Source: Alphaproteobacteria bacterium (GTDB lineage Bacteria; Pseudomonadota; Alphaproteobacteria; JAEULC01). From it: 34,220 nucleotides of DNA. Each line of letters opens with the position of its first letter. Positions within the stretch are counted from its first letter, which is position 1. The DNA is taken from positions 1 through 34,220 of the forward strand of contig JADLEG010000303.1 in NCBI GenBank assembly GCA_020846275.1, written 5' to 3'. Both the position numbers and the translations under genes were made by a program. This document shows positions 7,810 through 16,460 of this stretch, one piece after another. The notes beneath the pieces are model-generated. The model did no database searches. It saw only the letters and a program-made list of their open reading frames with translations, and was not told the DNA's origin.

Positions 7810-7946
7810 GCCGCTTCTCCAGGGCCGGCCACGACGTCGCCCGTCGCGCCCGCCATACGTTTGCGTGAGTCTATCATGCGCGCCGCGCGGCTTGTCGCAC
7901 CCCCGACGCGCTGGCAAACTGGGCGCTTCCAGTGGGGGGATTGCCA

Positions 7947-8912
7947 ATGAATTTCCGCGTGATGCTTGCCGCCTGCGCGGCGGGCCTGTTGGTCGCCGCG
8001 CCGGTTTCCGCCGAGACGCGCGTGACGCTGAAGTCCGCTCAGAACAGCACGTCCTACTACGCGATGACCGTGCAGCTTGGCGAGATCATCAAGCAGGATT
8101 CGAACGGCGAGATCTTGCCCACGGTCGAGGAGAGCCAGGGTTCGGTGCAGAACGTCAAGGAAGGCGCCAAGCGCCCGGGCAATTTCGTATTCACGACGCC
8201 GCCGAACCTGCTGGCCGACGCCAAGGCCGGCAAGAAGCCGTTCGAGGGCGAGACCGGCTACGACGCGATTCGCACGCTCTTCCCCATGCCGTTCGTCACC
8301 GTGCACCTGGTGGTGCGCATCGACGCCGGCGTCAGCGACGTCACGCAACTCGCGGGCAAGGACTTCGTGATGGGCGGCAAGGGCACGTTCTGCGAGGGCC
8401 GCACCAACACGATCCTCGGGCTGCTGGGCGTGGCCGACAAGGTCAACAAGATCGACGTCGAGCTGAAGGCCGCGGGCGATGCGATGAAGAACCGCAAGAT
8501 CGCCGGCTTCGCCACCTGCAGCTCGCATCCCATCCCCAGCGTGCAGGAGATGGCGGTGGGCGGCGGGGTCAACGTCCTGTCCTTCACGCCGGACCAGCGC
8601 AAGGCCATCCTGGCCGCCGATCCGCAATCCGGCCCGGTCACCATCGCGGCCGGGCTGTACAAGGGCGTCGACAGGCCGGTGGAAACCGTCGGCATGCCCG
8701 TCGGCGCCTATGCCACCAGCCGAATGGACGACGCCACGGCCTATGCCATCGTCAAGGCCTTCTGGAAATTCCGCGCCGAGCTGGCCGGCAAGTTCCCGTG
8801 GTGGGCCGGCGTCGGCCCCGAGCAAGTCCAGTTGCTGGGCGAGAAGCTGCACCCCGGCGCGGCGAAGTACTACAAGGAAGCGGGGATCCAGATTCCGGCA
8901 TCGATGCAGTAG
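7947..8912 (+). CDS. TRAP transporter solute-binding protein, TAXI family
   Basis: This 321-residue periplasmic protein would capture a small organic anion for the TRAP permease encoded next. It begins with a clear Sec signal peptide, MNFRVMLAACAAGLLVAAPVSA, cut after about residue 22. The mature part has the TAXI family features: an N-terminal strand and helix (SAQNSTSYYAMTVQLGEIIKQ), QLAGKDFVMGGKGTFCEGRTNTILGLLG, and ASMQ at the end. The substrate cannot be told; glutamate/dicarboxylates are known for some relatives. I start at ATG 7947 because an in-frame GTG at 7932 would disturb the signal peptide; a G-rich ribosome site precedes 7947. It lies 24 bases before the permease and must form one operon with it. 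Confidence 0.88.
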   Translation: MNFRVMLAACAAGLLVAAPVSAETRVTLKSAQNSTSYYAMTVQLGEIIKQDSNGEILPTVEESQGSVQNVKEGAKRPGNFVFTTPPNLLADAKAGKKPFEGETGYDAIRTLFPMPFVTVHLVVRIDAGVSDVTQLAGKDFVMGGKGTFCEGRTNTILGLLGVADKVNKIDVELKAAGDAMKNRKIAGFATCSSHPIPSVQEMAVGGGVNVLSFTPDQRKAILAADPQSGPVTIAAGLYKGVDRPVETVGMPVGAYATSRMDDATAYAIVKAFWKFRAELAGKFPWWAGVGPEQVQLLGEKLHPGAAKYYKEAGIQIPASMQ

Positions 8913-8936
8913 GCCGCCACGGCGCGCGACGACCGG

Positions 8937-10760
8937 ATGTTGGATAGCGACCGCGATGACGCCGGCGCCTTCGGCGCTGGCCTCGTCGGCGAGCGCTGGC
9001 GCGACCTGGCGCTGATCGGCTGCGCCGCGCTGTCGGTCGGCGTCCACCTGTGGTTCGTGTTTTCCGGGCTGATCCCCAGCCTGGTTGCGCGTCCGCTGCA
9101 TCTGGTGCTCGGCCTTCCCTTCGTCTTCCTGTTCGCGCCGGCGCGCAGCGCGGCGGACCGCCTGTTCGCCGCGGTCTGCGCGCTGGCGGGCGCGGCCGCG
9201 TGCCTGTACGTCGTCTTCAACCGCCCGGCGCTGATCGACCAGTACGGCGCGCTCAAAGGCTTCGACCAGTACCTGCTGGCGGCGGTGCTGATCCTGGTCG
9301 TGCTGGAGATGGCGCGCCGCGCGGTGCAGCCCGCGCTGCCGACCTTCGCCGCGATCACCCTGCTCTATGGTTTCTTCGGCGACTGGATTCCCGGCCAGTT
9401 CGGCCATCCGGGCGTGCCGATCGAGTACATGCTCGGCACGCTGGTGATCGCCGAGGGCGGGTTGTGGGGCAGCCTGACCGGCATCTCGGTCGACCTGATC
9501 GTGCCGTTCCTGATCCTGGGCTCGTTCGTGTCGGCCGGCGAGGCCGGCAACGGCTTCATGGCGCTGTCGACGCAGCTTGCCGGGCGGTTCCGCGCCGGCG
9601 CGGCCAAGGTGGCGGTGATGGCCTCGGCCATGTACGGCACGATCTCGGGCTCGGCCTCGGCCAATGTGGCGTCCACCGGCGTGATCACCGTGCCGGCGAT
9701 GGTCCGCCTCGGCTATCCGCGCCCCTTCGCCGCGGCGATCGAGGCGGTGGCGTCCACCGGCGGGCAGATCATGCCGCCGGTGATGGGGGCGGGCATCTTC
9801 CTGATGGCCGAGTTCCTGCGCACCACCTATGCCGACCTGATGGTGGCCGCGCTGCTGCCGGCGCTGCTCTACTTCTACACGGCCTGGGTGGGGGCGCATC
9901 ACTTCGCGCTGCGCCACGACTTGCGCGGGCTGAGCGCATCCGAGCTGCCGGGCTGGGGCAGGGTGGCGCGGACCGCACCCTTCTTCCTGCTGCCCTTCGG
10001 CATCTTGGTCGCGATGCTGATGGTGGGCGAGTACGCCGCGCCCTACTCCGCCGTGTTCGCCACCGCCGTGACGGTCGTCCTGCTGAGCGTCGATTCCGCC
10101 AGCACGGTTTCGGCCGCGACCTGGTGGCGGCGGTTCCGGACCGGGCTTGTGGACGCCGCCAACCAGGCCGCGTTCATCGCCGCGGTGATCGTCTGCTCGG
10201 GCGTCATCGTCGGCGTCTTCGCCATGACCGGCGTCGGCGTCAAGATCACCTCGGCCATTATCAGCCTGTCCGGCGGGCAATTGTGGCCCGCGCTGCTGAT
10301 GACGGCACTCGCCTGCCTGGTGCTGGGCGCGGAACTGCCCACAACCGCCGCCTACCTGATCTGCATCGCCGTCGCCGGCCCCGCGTTGCAGAAGCTGGGT
10401 TTGCCCGAGCTGCACGCCCATCTCTTCGTCTTCTGGTACGCGCTGCTCTGCACGCTGACGCCGCCCGTGGCGGGCAACGTGTTCATCGCCGCGAATATCG
10501 CGAAGACGCCCTGGATGCCCGTGGCCTGGCTGTCGATGCGGCTGGGCATGGGGCTGTTCGTGATCCCGCTGGGATTCGTCGCCAACCCGACCCTGCTCCA
10601 GTTGGCCGGGCAGCCCTTGCTTGCATGCCTTGCCGGCATCAAGCTCGGGTTCGGCATTTGGCTGATGAGCCATGGCGTGATCCGCGAGACCGCCGCCACC
10701 TGGCGCTCCTGGGCCGCCTTCGCCGCGGGGGCCGTGGCGGTGTTCGCCTTCGGAATCTAG
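8937..10760 (+). CDS. TRAP transporter fused permease (DctQ-DctM fusion)
   Basis: This 607-residue inner-membrane protein fuses the small (DctQ-like, about residues 25-150, four helices) and large (DctM-like, about 170-600, roughly a dozen helices) subunits, as is usual for TAXI-type TRAP systems. Conserved large-subunit motifs are FLILGSFVSAGEAGNGFM, MYGTISGSASANVASTGVIT, ASTGGQIMPPVMGAG and, in the second half, LGAELPTTAAYLI and LTPPVAGNVFIAA, with the paired helical hairpins that sit at the substrate site. Transport is driven by an ion gradient, normally sodium. Codon use matches neighbours. The gene ends 7 bases before the convergent MFS gene. No separate DctQ gene is needed. Confidence 0.9.
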   Translation: MLDSDRDDAGAFGAGLVGERWRDLALIGCAALSVGVHLWFVFSGLIPSLVARPLHLVLGLPFVFLFAPARSAADRLFAAVCALAGAAACLYVVFNRPALIDQYGALKGFDQYLLAAVLILVVLEMARRAVQPALPTFAAITLLYGFFGDWIPGQFGHPGVPIEYMLGTLVIAEGGLWGSLTGISVDLIVPFLILGSFVSAGEAGNGFMALSTQLAGRFRAGAAKVAVMASAMYGTISGSASANVASTGVITVPAMVRLGYPRPFAAAIEAVASTGGQIMPPVMGAGIFLMAEFLRTTYADLMVAALLPALLYFYTAWVGAHHFALRHDLRGLSASELPGWGRVARTAPFFLLPFGILVAMLMVGEYAAPYSAVFATAVTVVLLSVDSASTVSAATWWRRFRTGLVDAANQAAFIAAVIVCSGVIVGVFAMTGVGVKITSAIISLSGGQLWPALLMTALACLVLGAELPTTAAYLICIAVAGPALQKLGLPELHAHLFVFWYALLCTLTPPVAGNVFIAANIAKTPWMPVAWLSMRLGMGLFVIPLGFVANPTLLQLAGQPLLACLAGIKLGFGIWLMSHGVIRETAATWRSWAAFAAGAVAVFAFGI

Positions 10761-10767
10761 CGCCGCC

Positions 10768-11991
10768 CTACTCCACGAACCGCTGCGCCCGGCGGAGCGC
10801 GGGGAACAGGCACATCCACAGCAGCGCCACCAGGATCGTGCCGACCCCGCCGACGATGCCGGCGGGCACCGCGCCGATCAGGCCCGCCACCATGCCCGCC
10901 TCGAACTCGCCCAGCTGGTTCGAGGTGCCGATGAACAGCGCGTTGACCGAATTGACGCGGCCGCGCATCTCGTCGGGCGTCAGAAGCTGGACCAGGGAGT
11001 TGCGTACCACCACGCTGACATTGTCGGCCGCCCCCAGCGCGACCAGCGCCAGGCAGGAGAGCACGATGTTGGTCGAGGCGGAGAACACCACCGTCGCGAT
11101 GCCGAAGACGATCACCGCGGCAAACATCTTGCGCCCGACGCCAGGCTGCAGGTCCACCCGCGCCAGGATCAGCGACATCGCGACCGCGCCGACCGCCGGC
11201 ATCGAGCGCAGCATGCCCAGGCCCCAGGGGCCGACACGCAGCACGTCCTGCGCGAAGATCGGCAGCAGCGCGGTGATGCCGCCGAGCAGCACGGCGAACA
11301 TGTCGAGCGAGATGGCGCCCAGGATGATCTTGCGGCTCCAGATGAAGGCCACGCCCGAGAAGATCGACACCAACGTCACCGGCTGGCGCGTCGACGGGGG
11401 ACGTTCCAGGCGGATCAGGCTCATGGCAAGCAGGGCCGCGAAGTAGCACGCCGATCCCAGGCCCAGCGCCACTTCCGGGCCGATGGCGTAGAGCAGCCCC
11501 GCCAGCGACGGTGCCACGATGGTCGCGCTCTGCATCGCCGAGGACGAGACCGCGGTCGCCCGCGGCAGGATCGATGGCGGCACCACCGCGGGCAGGATCG
11601 ACGTTAGCGTCGGCGATTCGAACGCGCGCGCACCGCCCAGCACCACCACCGCCACGAAGATGCCCTGGACGGTCAGAAACCCGCCGATGATGCCCGCGGC
11701 CAGCGTAGCGAGCGTCACGCACTCCACCGCCTGGCAAGCCATGACGATCCGGCGGCGGTCGAACCGGTCGGCCACGCTGCCCACGACGAAGGTCAGCAAC
11801 AGCATGGGCATGAACTGGAACAGCCCGACCAGGCCTAGCGCAAAGGCGCTGCCGGTATCGGCATAAACCTTCCAGCCCACGACGACGCCGGCGACCTGGA
11901 AGCCGCTGGAGGTAAGGACGCGCGCCGTCCAGAAATAGCGGAAGGCCGGGTGGTCGCCCAGCCTCTTGGGCGCAGCGGCCGAAGCGGACAT
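10768..11991 (-). CDS. MFS transporter (MFS_3 / EntS-like exporter)
   Basis: This 407-residue inner-membrane protein has about twelve hydrophobic helices. The family loop-2 motif is GSVADRFDRRRIVM (about residue 65), after FRYFWTARVLTSSGFQVAG, the start typical of the group annotated as transmembrane secretion effectors and EntS-like exporters. A second copy of the motif region is weaker in the C-terminal half. The start is ATG 11991, 17 bases after the ispG stop, so the two genes are likely co-transcribed; the longer upstream open frame lies inside ispG and is discarded. Substrate is unknown; drug or siderophore export is known for relatives. It has no sensor or regulator beside it. Confidence 0.85.
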   Translation of the reverse strand: MSASAAAPKRLGDHPAFRYFWTARVLTSSGFQVAGVVVGWKVYADTGSAFALGLVGLFQFMPMLLLTFVVGSVADRFDRRRIVMACQAVECVTLATLAAGIIGGFLTVQGIFVAVVVLGGARAFESPTLTSILPAVVPPSILPRATAVSSSAMQSATIVAPSLAGLLYAIGPEVALGLGSACYFAALLAMSLIRLERPPSTRQPVTLVSIFSGVAFIWSRKIILGAISLDMFAVLLGGITALLPIFAQDVLRVGPWGLGMLRSMPAVGAVAMSLILARVDLQPGVGRKMFAAVIVFGIATVVFSASTNIVLSCLALVALGAADNVSVVVRNSLVQLLTPDEMRGRVNSVNALFIGTSNQLGEFEAGMVAGLIGAVPAGIVGGVGTILVALLWMCLFPALRRAQRFVE

Positions 11992-12008
11992 GCCGCCCGG
12001 CGCTTCGC

Positions 12009-13244
12009 CTAGGCCCGGCGCTCGTACTTCTCGCCGACGTATTTGTCGAGGATCGCCTTGAACTCGTTGGCGATGTTGGCGCCGCGCAGGGTCATGACCT
12101 TCTGCCCGTCGATGAACACGGGCGCGGCCGGCTGCTCGCCGGTGCCGGGCAGCGAGATGCCGATATTGGCGTGCTTGCTCTCGCCCGGCCCGTTGACGAT
12201 GCAGCCCATCACCGCGAGCTGCATGGTCTCGACGCCGACAAACCGCGTGCGCCATTCCGGCATCTTCGCGCGGACATAGCCCTGGATGTCCTGGGCGAGT
12301 TCCTGGAACACCGTCGAGGTCGTGCGCCCGCAGCCCGGGCAGGCCGCGACCAGCGGCGTGAAGTTGCGCAGGCCCATCGTCTGCAGGATCTCCTGCGCGA
12401 CGATCACCTCCTTGGTGCGGTCGCCGCCCGGCTCGGGCGTCAGCGAGACGCGGATCGTGTCGCCGATGCCCCGCTGCAGCAGGATACCGAGCGCGGCCGA
12501 CGACGCCACGATGCCCTTCGAGCCCATGCCCGCCTCGGTCAGGCCGAGGTGGAGCGCGTGGTCGCAGCGCGCGGCAAGGCCGGTGTAGACCGCCACCAGG
12601 TCCTGCACCGAGCTGACCTTGGCCGACAGCACGATCTTGTCGCGCGAAAGCCCGATCTCCTCGGCCGCCTTGGCGTTCTCCAGCGCCGAAACGATCATCG
12701 TCTCGCGCATCACGTCGACCGCATCCTTGGGCGCGTTGCTCTTCGAGTTCGCGTCCATCATCCGGGTCAGCAATTCCTGGTCCAGGCTGCCCCAGTTGAC
12801 GCCGATGCGCACCGGACGGTCGTTCTTGATCGCGACCTCGACCATCATCGCGAACTGCTTGTCCTTCTTCTCGCGGAAGCCGACATTGCCGGGATTGATG
12901 CGGTACTTCGCCAGCGCCTGGGCGCAAGCCGGGTATTCGGTCAGGAGCTTGTGGCCGATGTAGTGGAAGTCGCCCACCAGCGGCACGTCGCAGCCCATCC
13001 TGTCCAGCTTCTCGCGGACATGCGGCACGGCCTTGGCGGCGTCCTCGTTGTTCACGGTGATGCGCACGATCTCCGAGCCGGCGTCGGCCAGCGCCTTGAC
13101 CTGGCGCGCGGTGCCCTCGGCGTCGGCCGTGTCGGTGTTGGTCATGGACTGCACCATCACCGGCCAGTCGCCGCCCATGGTGACGTTGCCGATCTTGACC
13201 GCGACGCTCTTGCGGCGCTCGACCGGCACCCCGATGCTGGACAT
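12009..13244 (-). CDS. ispG: 4-hydroxy-3-methylbut-2-en-1-yl diphosphate synthase (flavodoxin)
   Basis: This 411-residue enzyme (GcpE) converts MEcPP to HMBPP in the MEP isoprenoid pathway, using a [4Fe-4S] cluster. The TIM-barrel half starts with [24 protein letters not shown] (residue 17 on). Cluster ligands in the C-terminal half are Cys302 and Cys305 (ACPGCGRT) and Cys348, with Glu355 in VNGPGE; all are intact. Length fits the alphaproteobacterial form. The start is ATG 13244, preceded by GAGAAGG; an in-frame extension upstream runs into the repeat region and has no such site. It is an essential housekeeping gene that also carries an MFS exporter immediately downstream. Confidence 0.96.
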   Translation of the reverse strand: MSSIGVPVERRKSVAVKIGNVTMGGDWPVMVQSMTNTDTADAEGTARQVKALADAGSEIVRITVNNEDAAKAVPHVREKLDRMGCDVPLVGDFHYIGHKLLTEYPACAQALAKYRINPGNVGFREKKDKQFAMMVEVAIKNDRPVRIGVNWGSLDQELLTRMMDANSKSNAPKDAVDVMRETMIVSALENAKAAEEIGLSRDKIVLSAKVSSVQDLVAVYTGLAARCDHALHLGLTEAGMGSKGIVASSAALGILLQRGIGDTIRVSLTPEPGGDRTKEVIVAQEILQTMGLRNFTPLVAACPGCGRTTSTVFQELAQDIQGYVRAKMPEWRTRFVGVETMQLAVMGCIVNGPGESKHANIGISLPGTGEQPAAPVFIDGQKVMTLRGANIANEFKAILDKYVGEKYERRA

Positions 13245-13371
13245 GCGCGAACCTTCTCGAGAACGAGCTGTTGTATGGCGGTGTGGATAGGGCCGGCCGC
13301 CCCCCGAGTCAAGGTGGGGAGCCCGCCGCCGGGTGTTAAGACCCTTGAAACGAAAGGGCTTTCTTCCTTGT

Positions 13372-13484
13372 TTCATCCTTCGAGAGGAGCCTCCGGCCCT
13401 CCTCAGGATGACGCGGCATAGTTGAGTGGCATTCTATCGCGTCATCCCTGAGGAGCGCCCGTAGGACGCGTCTCGAAGGATGAA
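13372..13484. repeat. Head-to-head pair of palindromic intergenic repeats
   Basis: Two related copies lie in opposite orientation, left 13372-13415 and right 13438-13484, separated by about 22 bases. The left copy starts TTCATCCTTCGAGAGGAG and ends CTCCTCAGGATGACGCG; the right copy is its approximate reverse complement. Each copy can fold by itself (TCATCCT with AGGATGA, GAGGAG with CTCCTC), and the two can also pair with each other. Elements beginning TCATCCTTCGAGA and ending CTCAGGATGA are, to my knowledge, widespread intergenic repeats in alphaproteobacteria. This pair fills much of the 264-base gap between ispG and the gamma-carbonic-anhydrase gene (both on the minus strand) and could act as a transcription terminator or mRNA-stabilising structure. 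Confidence 0.8.
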
Positions 13485-13508
13485 GGACGCCCGCGACGCC
13501 CTCCAGCG

Positions 13509-14087
13509 TCACATCCCCGACACCAGCGCCCGGCGCATCTTCAAGTACTCGCCGGCAAGGCCTCGGTAGTGCGCGGCGTTGCGGTCGATATAGCGCAGCT
13601 CCTCGGGCCGGACGTCGCGCGCCTTCTTGGCCGGGCAGCCCGCCCACATCTCGCCCGCCGGCACGCGCTTGCCGGGCGGCACGACCGCCCCCGCCCCGAC
13701 GATGGCGCCGGTTTCCACCATCGCGCCGTCCAGCACGATGGCGCCGATCCCGATCATGCAGCGGTCGTAGAGCGTGCAGCCATGGATGATCGCGCCATGG
13801 CCGATCGTGATGTCCGAGCCGATGAAGGTGGGCGCGGAGTCCTTGCTGAGGTGGACGACCGTTCCGTCCTGCAGGTTGGTGCGCTCGCCGATCTTGATCC
13901 AGTGGTCGTCGCCGCGGATCAGCACGTTGAACCAGACATTGGATCCGTCGCCGATCGTCACGTTGCCGATCACCGTCGCCGTCGGCGCGATGAAGACGTC
14001 CCGGCCGATCGTCGGTCGCGCGCCCTTGTAGGGCAGGATCAGGCCGCCGGTCGAAGTCGGGTGGACATGGCCGGCGGCGTCGTTCAT
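13509..14087 (-). CDS. Gamma carbonic anhydrase family protein
   Basis: This 192-residue left-handed beta-helix protein has the hexapeptide repeats (RDVFIAPTATVIGNVTIGDGSNVW and onward) and an intact zinc site: His79 in TVVHLSKDS, His97 and His102 in IGHGAIIHGC. Arg58 and Asp60 of RGD are the conserved structural pair. It could therefore hydrate CO2, though many such proteins in this group have no measured activity. It starts at ATG 14087, one base after the coq7 stop, so it is the third gene of a dsbB-coq7-gamma-CA operon. The C-terminal helix (YIDRNAAHYRGLAGEYLKMRRAL) is normal for the family. Confidence 0.88.
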   Translation of the reverse strand: MNDAAGHVHPTSTGGLILPYKGARPTIGRDVFIAPTATVIGNVTIGDGSNVWFNVLIRGDDHWIKIGERTNLQDGTVVHLSKDSAPTFIGSDITIGHGAIIHGCTLYDRCMIGIGAIVLDGAMVETGAIVGAGAVVPPGKRVPAGEMWAGCPAKKARDVRPEELRYIDRNAAHYRGLAGEYLKMRRALVSGM

Positions 14088-14088
14088 A

Positions 14089-14673
14089 TCACACCCGCTC
14101 CGACAGCCAGATCGCCAGGCGCGAGCCGGTCTTGATCGCCGCCGACAGCAGCGGATAGGCCGGCGCGCGCTCGGCCTCGTGCTCCAGCGCCGTGGCCCGG
14201 TGCTCCAGCTCGTCGGCGCGGAATTCCTCGATCGTGCCGCGCAGGGCCTTCTCGTCCTCGCCGAGCTGGGCGGCCTGGGCCGCGTAGTGCTCGTCGATCG
14301 CCTCCTCGACCGCGACGGTGCAGGCCATGGCGGCGCGCGGCCCCAGCAGGGCCGTGGCGGCGCCCAGCGCGAACCCGGCGACATGCCATAGGGGCTGCAG
14401 CGCCGTGGGCCGCGCGCGGCGCTCGACCATCAGCTTGTCGAAGGCCTTGAGATGCTCGGCCTCCTGCTTCGCCATGACGCGCACCGCATCCTTGGTCGGA
14501 CCTTCGGGCAGCACGGCCAGCTGCCCGGCATAGATACGCACAGCGCCGTATTCGCCGGCCTGGTCGACGCGGATGATGCGGTCGATCAAGCCTTCGCGCG
14601 ACAGGTCGCCGGGCATGGCCCGCTCGGCGGTCCGCGCCGGCGGCCCGGGATCCTGGTCCGGCCGTTCCGTCAT
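14089..14673 (-). CDS. coq7: Demethoxyubiquinone hydroxylase (Coq7/UbiF-type)
   Basis: This 194-residue di-iron protein hydroxylates demethoxyubiquinone, the penultimate step of ubiquinone synthesis, at the inner membrane. The ferritin-like ligands are all visible: Glu41 (DQAGEYGA), Glu71 and His74 (EAEHLKAF), Glu123 (VEEAIDEHY), and Glu155 and His158 (DELEHRA). Two hydrophobic helices in the middle (about 95-120) and at the C-terminus attach it to the membrane. The start is ATG 14673, overlapping the dsbB stop as ATGA, with a good upstream ribosome site (GAAGGGA) inside dsbB. An extra N-terminal 20 residues before the conserved domain is common in this class. Confidence 0.93.
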   Translation of the reverse strand: MTERPDQDPGPPARTAERAMPGDLSREGLIDRIIRVDQAGEYGAVRIYAGQLAVLPEGPTKDAVRVMAKQEAEHLKAFDKLMVERRARPTALQPLWHVAGFALGAATALLGPRAAMACTVAVEEAIDEHYAAQAAQLGEDEKALRGTIEEFRADELEHRATALEHEAERAPAYPLLSAAIKTGSRLAIWLSERV

Positions 14674-15155
14674 GGGCGTCCCTTCCATGCAGTGCGGGCG
14701 AGCCACAGGCTGAGCGCCGCCATGGCCGCCGAAGCGACGAGATTGTAGCCGGCCATCGAAATCCCGAACAGCGTCCAGGCCGGCTGGTCGCAGCGCACCA
14801 CCGGCTTGCCGACGATCTGGGCGCGCAGCGCATCGACGCTCTGCCCGGTGATGGTCGCCGAGCCGCAGGCCGCCGGGCCGGCGAAGACCTTGTGCTCGAC
14901 GCCGACGTGATAGACGGCAATCACGGTGCCCACGGCGAACAGCACCGCAGCCGCGCCCAGGAGCACGGCCTGGCCCCGCGCCGGCAGCGCCAGCGCCACG
15001 ACCATCAGCGCGATGATCGCGTACCACGGGTAGCGCTGGTAATAGCAGAGGATGCACGGCTCGAGCCCGCCGATGTACTGCGAGGCGAGAACCGTGGCGA
15101 TGATGGCCAGGCTGACGGCCAGCACCGGGCCGGGGCCGCGAAGGATCCGTTCCAT
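14670..15155 (-). CDS. dsbB: Disulfide bond formation protein B
   Basis: This 161-residue inner-membrane protein passes electrons from DsbA to ubiquinone, keeping DsbA oxidised. It has the four-helix layout with the first periplasmic redox pair Cys34/Cys37 in EPCILCYYQR and the second pair Cys97/Cys122 (AACGS and VRCDQ). Pairing with coq7 in one transcript makes sense because the electron acceptor is ubiquinone. It is the first gene of the operon and has no ribosome site before its ATG, but a promoter lies directly upstream. A DsbI-like function is possible; no dsbA is in the window. Confidence 0.9.
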   Translation of the reverse strand: MERILRGPGPVLAVSLAIIATVLASQYIGGLEPCILCYYQRYPWYAIIALMVVALALPARGQAVLLGAAAVLFAVGTVIAVYHVGVEHKVFAGPAACGSATITGQSVDALRAQIVGKPVVRCDQPAWTLFGISMAGYNLVASAAMAALSLWLARTAWKGRP

Positions 15156-15161
15156 GCAGGT

Positions 15162-15191
15162 GCTATAGGCGCAGCGCGGGCATCACGGCAA
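15162..15191 (-). promoter_or_regulatory. Candidate promoter of dsbB-coq7-gamma-CA operon
   Basis: Reading the minus strand, TTGCCG (15191-15186) and TATAGC (15167-15162) are 18 bases apart. The predicted start of transcription is almost at the dsbB ATG (15155), which would make a leaderless message, consistent with the lack of a Shine-Dalgarno there. Confidence 0.4.
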
Positions 15192-15254
15192 GACCTTGAA
15201 CCGGCGCCGTGCATGGGTCATCTCTAGGACGTGATCCGACCCGACGAGGACCGC

Positions 15255-16430
15255 ATGGCCTGGCCGTCGACTTCACTGCGTATTGCCGGCGTTGTCGCCG
15301 GGGCCGTTGCCGTTTTGCTGGCCGCCTCGATCGCCGGCGCTCAGGGCCAGCCCGCGACGGGCCAGCCTGCGACGGGCCAGCCCGCGGCCGGCCAGCCGGC
15401 GCCGCTGACCCGCAGCTTCTTCGAGTTGCCCGTCACCGTCGACCGCGCGTCGATCAAGCTGGAGGCGATGGAGATCCGGCCGCGCGGCGCCGGCCCCTTC
15501 CCGCTGGCGGTGATCGCCCATGGCAAGGACGGCGGCGAGGACCAGCGCCGGGCGCAAACCGCGATCGGCATGACCAGCCGCGCGCTCGCCTTCGCCAAGC
15601 GCGGCTTCGTCGCCGTCGTCGCCATGCGCCGCGGCTACGGCACGTCCCAGGGCCAATACGCCGAGAACGACGGCACCTGCGAGACTACCCGATACCTGGA
15701 AGCGAGCCGCGCCGGCGCGCGCGACCTGGTCGCGACGGTTGCCGCCGCCGCGGCGCGGCCGGGGGTCGACCGCACGCGAATCCTGGTCGTCGGCGATTCC
15801 GTCGGCGGCATCAATGCGCTGGCCCTGGCGGCCATGCCGCCGCCGGGCGTCCTGGGCGTGGTCAACTTCGCCGGCGGGCGAGGCGGCGATCCGGCCGAGC
15901 CCGGCAAGGTGTGCCAGCCCGACCGCCTGATCGAGGCGGTGCGCAGCTTCGGCGCCGCCGGGAAGCTGCCGACCTTGTGGATCTATGCCGAGAACGACCA
16001 GCTGTTCAGCGCCGCGCTGGCCCGGCAGATGTACCAGTCCTACGTCGGCCCCGGCGGCAAGGCGACCCTGGCGATGCTGCCGCCGATCGGGCGCGACGGC
16101 CATCGCGTCTTCATGGAAGGCGGCGCGGCGTGGCGCGAGCCGCTCGACGCGTTCCTCCGCCAGCACGGCCTGCCCACGCTTCAGCCGACGGCGGCGGCGA
16201 CGCCGGCTTTGCCGGCCGGGCTTGGCGCCAATGGCCGGGCGGGGTTCCAAGCCTATCTGCAGTCGCCCCTGCCCTACAAGGCCTTCGCGAGTTCGGGCGA
16301 CGGTTTGACCGGCTGGGCGGCGAGCCCCCGCGCGCGCGACGAGGCGCGGCGTGCGGCGCTGGCGAACTGTCAGAAAGCCGGGCGAGCCTGCGACGTCGTC
16401 AGCGAAGTGGTAGAGATCGAGGATCGCTAA
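15255..16430 (+). CDS. Exported alpha/beta hydrolase (dienelactone-hydrolase-like), paralogue 1
   Basis: This 391-residue protein starts with a signal peptide (hydrophobic 9-27, cut near AQG at 30), then a short repeat linker GQPAT-GQPAT-GQPAA-GQPAP. The hydrolase core shows the nucleophile elbow GDSVGG with Ser182, the acid Asp248 (IYAENDQ) and His283 (RDGHRVF), a complete triad. Cys142 and Cys220 match cysteines in the next gene, suggesting disulfides, which suits export. The last 70 residues (PYKAFASSGDGLTGW...ANCQKAGRACDVV) form a small Cys-containing module shared with that paralogue. I start at ATG 15255; an in-frame GTG at 15231 would lengthen the signal peptide. Substrate unknown. The next gene starts 30 bases on, probably in the same operon. 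Confidence 0.8.
   Translation: MAWPSTSLRIAGVVAGAVAVLLAASIAGAQGQPATGQPATGQPAAGQPAPLTRSFFELPVTVDRASIKLEAMEIRPRGAGPFPLAVIAHGKDGGEDQRRAQTAIGMTSRALAFAKRGFVAVVAMRRGYGTSQGQYAENDGTCETTRYLEASRAGARDLVATVAAAAARPGVDRTRILVVGDSVGGINALALAAMPPPGVLGVVNFAGGRGGDPAEPGKVCQPDRLIEAVRSFGAAGKLPTLWIYAENDQLFSAALARQMYQSYVGPGGKATLAMLPPIGRDGHRVFMEGGAAWREPLDAFLRQHGLPTLQPTAAATPALPAGLGANGRAGFQAYLQSPLPYKAFASSGDGLTGWAASPRARDEARRAALANCQKAGRACDVVSEVVEIEDR
15345..15404 (+). repeat. Four 15-base tandem repeats coding GQPAx
   Basis: Four in-frame 15-base units, each close to GGCCAGCCCGCGACG, encode GQPAT, GQPAT, GQPAA and GQPAP just after the predicted signal peptide cut. They form a flexible linker and probably vary in number between strains by slippage. 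Confidence 0.85.
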
Positions 16431-16460
16431 CCCGCCGCCCATGCTATCCCTCGTCGCCGC

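Noticed and set aside
7626..10673. A very long minus-strand open frame (about 1015 codons) opposite the TRAP transporter
   Set aside because: It is low in complexity, rich in Arg, Gly, His, Gln and Asp, has no domain, and is the shadow of GC-rich third positions in the clear TRAP genes on the other strand.
9050..11446. A 798-codon plus-strand open frame over the TRAP permease and MFS genes
   Set aside because: Arg/Ala-rich shadow; the TRAP permease is in a different frame with full membrane motifs.
13245..13508. CRISPR array or tRNA in the repeat region
   Set aside because: Only two copies in opposite orientation, no spacers of regular length, and no cloverleaf or T-loop sequence.
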